Position numbers and translations under genes: made by a program. The notes under the pieces were generated by a model that saw only the letters and a list, made by a program, of their open reading frames with translations, ran no database searches and was not told where the DNA came from. This document shows, piece after piece, positions 6,427 to 7,610 of a stretch of DNA of 7,610 nt. Source of the DNA: Betaproteobacteria bacterium (lineage in GTDB: Bacteria; Pseudomonadota; Gammaproteobacteria; Burkholderiales; Casimicrobiaceae). Position 1 is the first letter of the stretch. Each line of letters opens with the position of its first letter. The DNA is taken from positions 1-7,610 of the forward strand of contig JAAFHR010000147.1 in assembly GCA_013298455.1 (NCBI GenBank), written 5' to 3'.

Positions 6427-7610
6427 ATGCAAGTCATTTCAGTCGCACTCAGCGCATCACGCAAAGCCTCGCAAGTTAAGGCGGCGCCTGATGGCCGCAC
6501 GCTTTTTGCGGAAGCCTGCTTCTGGATCGCGGTACTGTTTGCGATTTGCCTCTCCAGCGTGAGCTTCGCGCAATACGGGACGCTCGACAGCACTTGGGGT
6601 GGCGCAAATACGGGCTACACCAAAACCACCATCCTCTCGGCGACAAGCACCAATGCCAGGGATACCGGGCGCTCCATCGCAGTGCAGCTCGACGGCAAAG
6701 TGATCGTCGCGGGGCTTTGCTACAACGGCACGAGCTACGCTGTGTGTGTCGCCCGCTACACCACGAGCGGTGCGCTCGACACCAGTTTCAACAGCACTGG
6801 CAAAAACGCAATTGCCATCACGGGCGGCGATCCCAACTACTCAGCAACCGCAGTTGCAACCACGCCGTATGGCGAAATTCTCGTGGTCACTGGGTGCAGA
6901 GACGGAAGTAACATTTTGCAGTTTTGCGCGGTGCGTTTTTCGTCTAACGGCGCGCTTGACACGAGCTTCGGCACAAGCGGATTGCTGATGACCACGCTCT
7001 CAACCACCAACAATTACCCAACCTCTTTGATGTATCAGTCCGACGGACGCTTCATCATTGGTGGTCTGTGTGGAAATCGAATCTGTGCCATCCGCTACTT
7101 TGAAGAGGGCGATCTGCTCGATAACTTCACGCCGTTTGGGACGGCCGGGATTGCGCAAAACATTGCCACGGGCACATTCAATCGCGAAACCTTTTTTATG
7201 ACGCTTGACGCGAGCGATCGAGTGCTCTTGGGTGGGTCGTGTTTTGTCAACAGCCGCACGGTGTTTTGCGTCTCTCGCTTCTCGGTTGACGGAACAATTG
7301 ACACGACGTTTGGGAGCAATGGCATCGCGGCATATGACGTGTTTCCCAGCGGCGGATATGCCTATGGAATGGCGGTGCAAGACGATGGAAAGATTTTGCT
7401 CGCCGGGCAAACGTTCAATACCATCGCAGGGGAAAATCGTCAGGACTACGCCTTGGTTCGCTACACCACCACGGGTGCGCTCGACACCAGTTTTGGCAAC
7501 AACGGCGTGGTGATCACACGCGTGGGCAATTGGGATTCCACAGCGCGCGCCGTGGTGAGTTTGTCCGACGGAAAAATAGTAGTCGCCGGATACTGCCAAG
7601 ATTTTCCAGA
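6427..7610 (+). CDS. Secreted delta-60 (DUF5122) beta-propeller protein, copy 3 (3' end outside window)
   Basis: The frame is open from ATG 6427 to the last base, 394 residues so far. A long polar n-region (1-30) precedes a hydrophobic core (31-46, FWIAVLFAICLSSVSF) and a likely cleavage after A48, before QYGTLDSTWGG. Five complete delta-60 repeats and the start of a sixth follow, with cores near residues 87, 146, 204, 261, 318 and 379. Cys pairs are at 98/107, 157/167, 215/220 and 272/281. Repeat 5 has none (QTFNTIAGENRQDYALVR), and repeat 6 has its first Cys at 390 before the window ends. The N-terminal part matches copies 1 and 2 in design, so a seventh repeat and the Cys-bracketed C-terminal module are expected downstream (inference). 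The 144-base gap before it could hold its own promoter. Function is unknown. Confidence 0.92.
   Translation, partial: MQVISVALSASRKASQVKAAPDGRTLFAEACFWIAVLFAICLSSVSFAQYGTLDSTWGGANTGYTKTTILSATSTNARDTGRSIAVQLDGKVIVAGLCYNGTSYAVCVARYTTSGALDTSFNSTGKNAIAITGGDPNYSATAVATTPYGEILVVTGCRDGSNILQFCAVRFSSNGALDTSFGTSGLLMTTLSTTNNYPTSLMYQSDGRFIIGGLCGNRICAIRYFEEGDLLDNFTPFGTAGIAQNIATGTFNRETFFMTLDASDRVLLGGSCFVNSRTVFCVSRFSVDGTIDTTFGSNGIAAYDVFPSGGYAYGMAVQDDGKILLAGQTFNTIAGENRQDYALVRYTTTGALDTSFGNNGVVITRVGNWDSTARAVVSLSDGKIVVAGYCQDFP
6754..6788 (+). repeat. Intragenic direct repeat, unit 1
   Basis: These 35 bases agree with 7459-7493 at 32 positions; the three differences fall in a four-base patch. The unit encodes RYTTSGALDTSF at the end of propeller repeat 1 of copy 3. 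Confidence 0.8.
7459..7493 (+). repeat. Intragenic direct repeat, unit 2
   Basis: This is the partner of 6754-6788, 705 bases downstream in the same reading frame, encoding RYTTTGALDTSF at the end of propeller repeat 5 of copy 3. Synonymous positions match too, so the similarity is at the DNA level and not only in the protein. Confidence 0.8.

Noticed and set aside
6012..6593. 193-codon minus-strand ORF spanning the gap between copies 2 and 3
   Set aside because: It covers the coding ends of two well-supported + strand genes as well as the gap, and its translation has no recognisable motif or signal.
7000..7599. 199-codon minus-strand ORF inside propeller copy 3
   Set aside because: The + strand frame encodes regular delta-60 repeats through the whole stretch, so this is a shadow.

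Overview
The window looks like part of a proteobacterial chromosome (beta- or gammaproteobacterial by gene style, with low certainty). GC content is high, roughly in the high fifties by eye. All five convincing genes lie on the + strand, packed tightly, and most have recognisable Shine-Dalgarno sites. I see no tRNA, rRNA, CRISPR array or insertion sequence.

Layout. (1) Positions 1-252 are the end of an ECF-type RNA polymerase sigma factor, with the region 4 helix-turn-helix visible. (2) Positions 308-3028 encode a large membrane-anchored Ser/Thr protein kinase: cytoplasmic catalytic domain, one transmembrane helix, and a long alpha-helical TPR-like C-terminal half. It follows the sigma gene by about 55 bases, so the two probably form one operon. 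(3) Positions 3029-3188 are an intergenic stretch with a possible 27-codon small ORF and short inverted repeats. (4) Positions 3189-4730 and 4747-6282 are two paralogous secreted proteins. Each has a signal peptide, seven delta-60 (DUF5122) beta-propeller repeats and the same Cys-bracketed C-terminal module with an EF-hand/dockerin-like loop. They are 16 bases apart and surely co-transcribed. (5) Positions 6283-6426 are a second intergenic stretch with two overlapping, mutually exclusive inverted repeats. (6) From 6427 to the window end runs a third secreted delta-60 protein, cut off in its sixth repeat.

How the parts may work together. Sigma/kinase pairs of this type are known in which the kinase controls the sigma factor. 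The three exported propeller proteins lie directly downstream and could be part of the regulon, but no shared promoter motif could be found by eye, so this is inference. The most distinctive observation is that almost every propeller repeat carries a pair of cysteines at equivalent places, which suggests a disulphide-stapled extracellular beta-propeller. A further Cys pair, exactly 57 residues apart in both complete proteins, brackets the C-terminal module.
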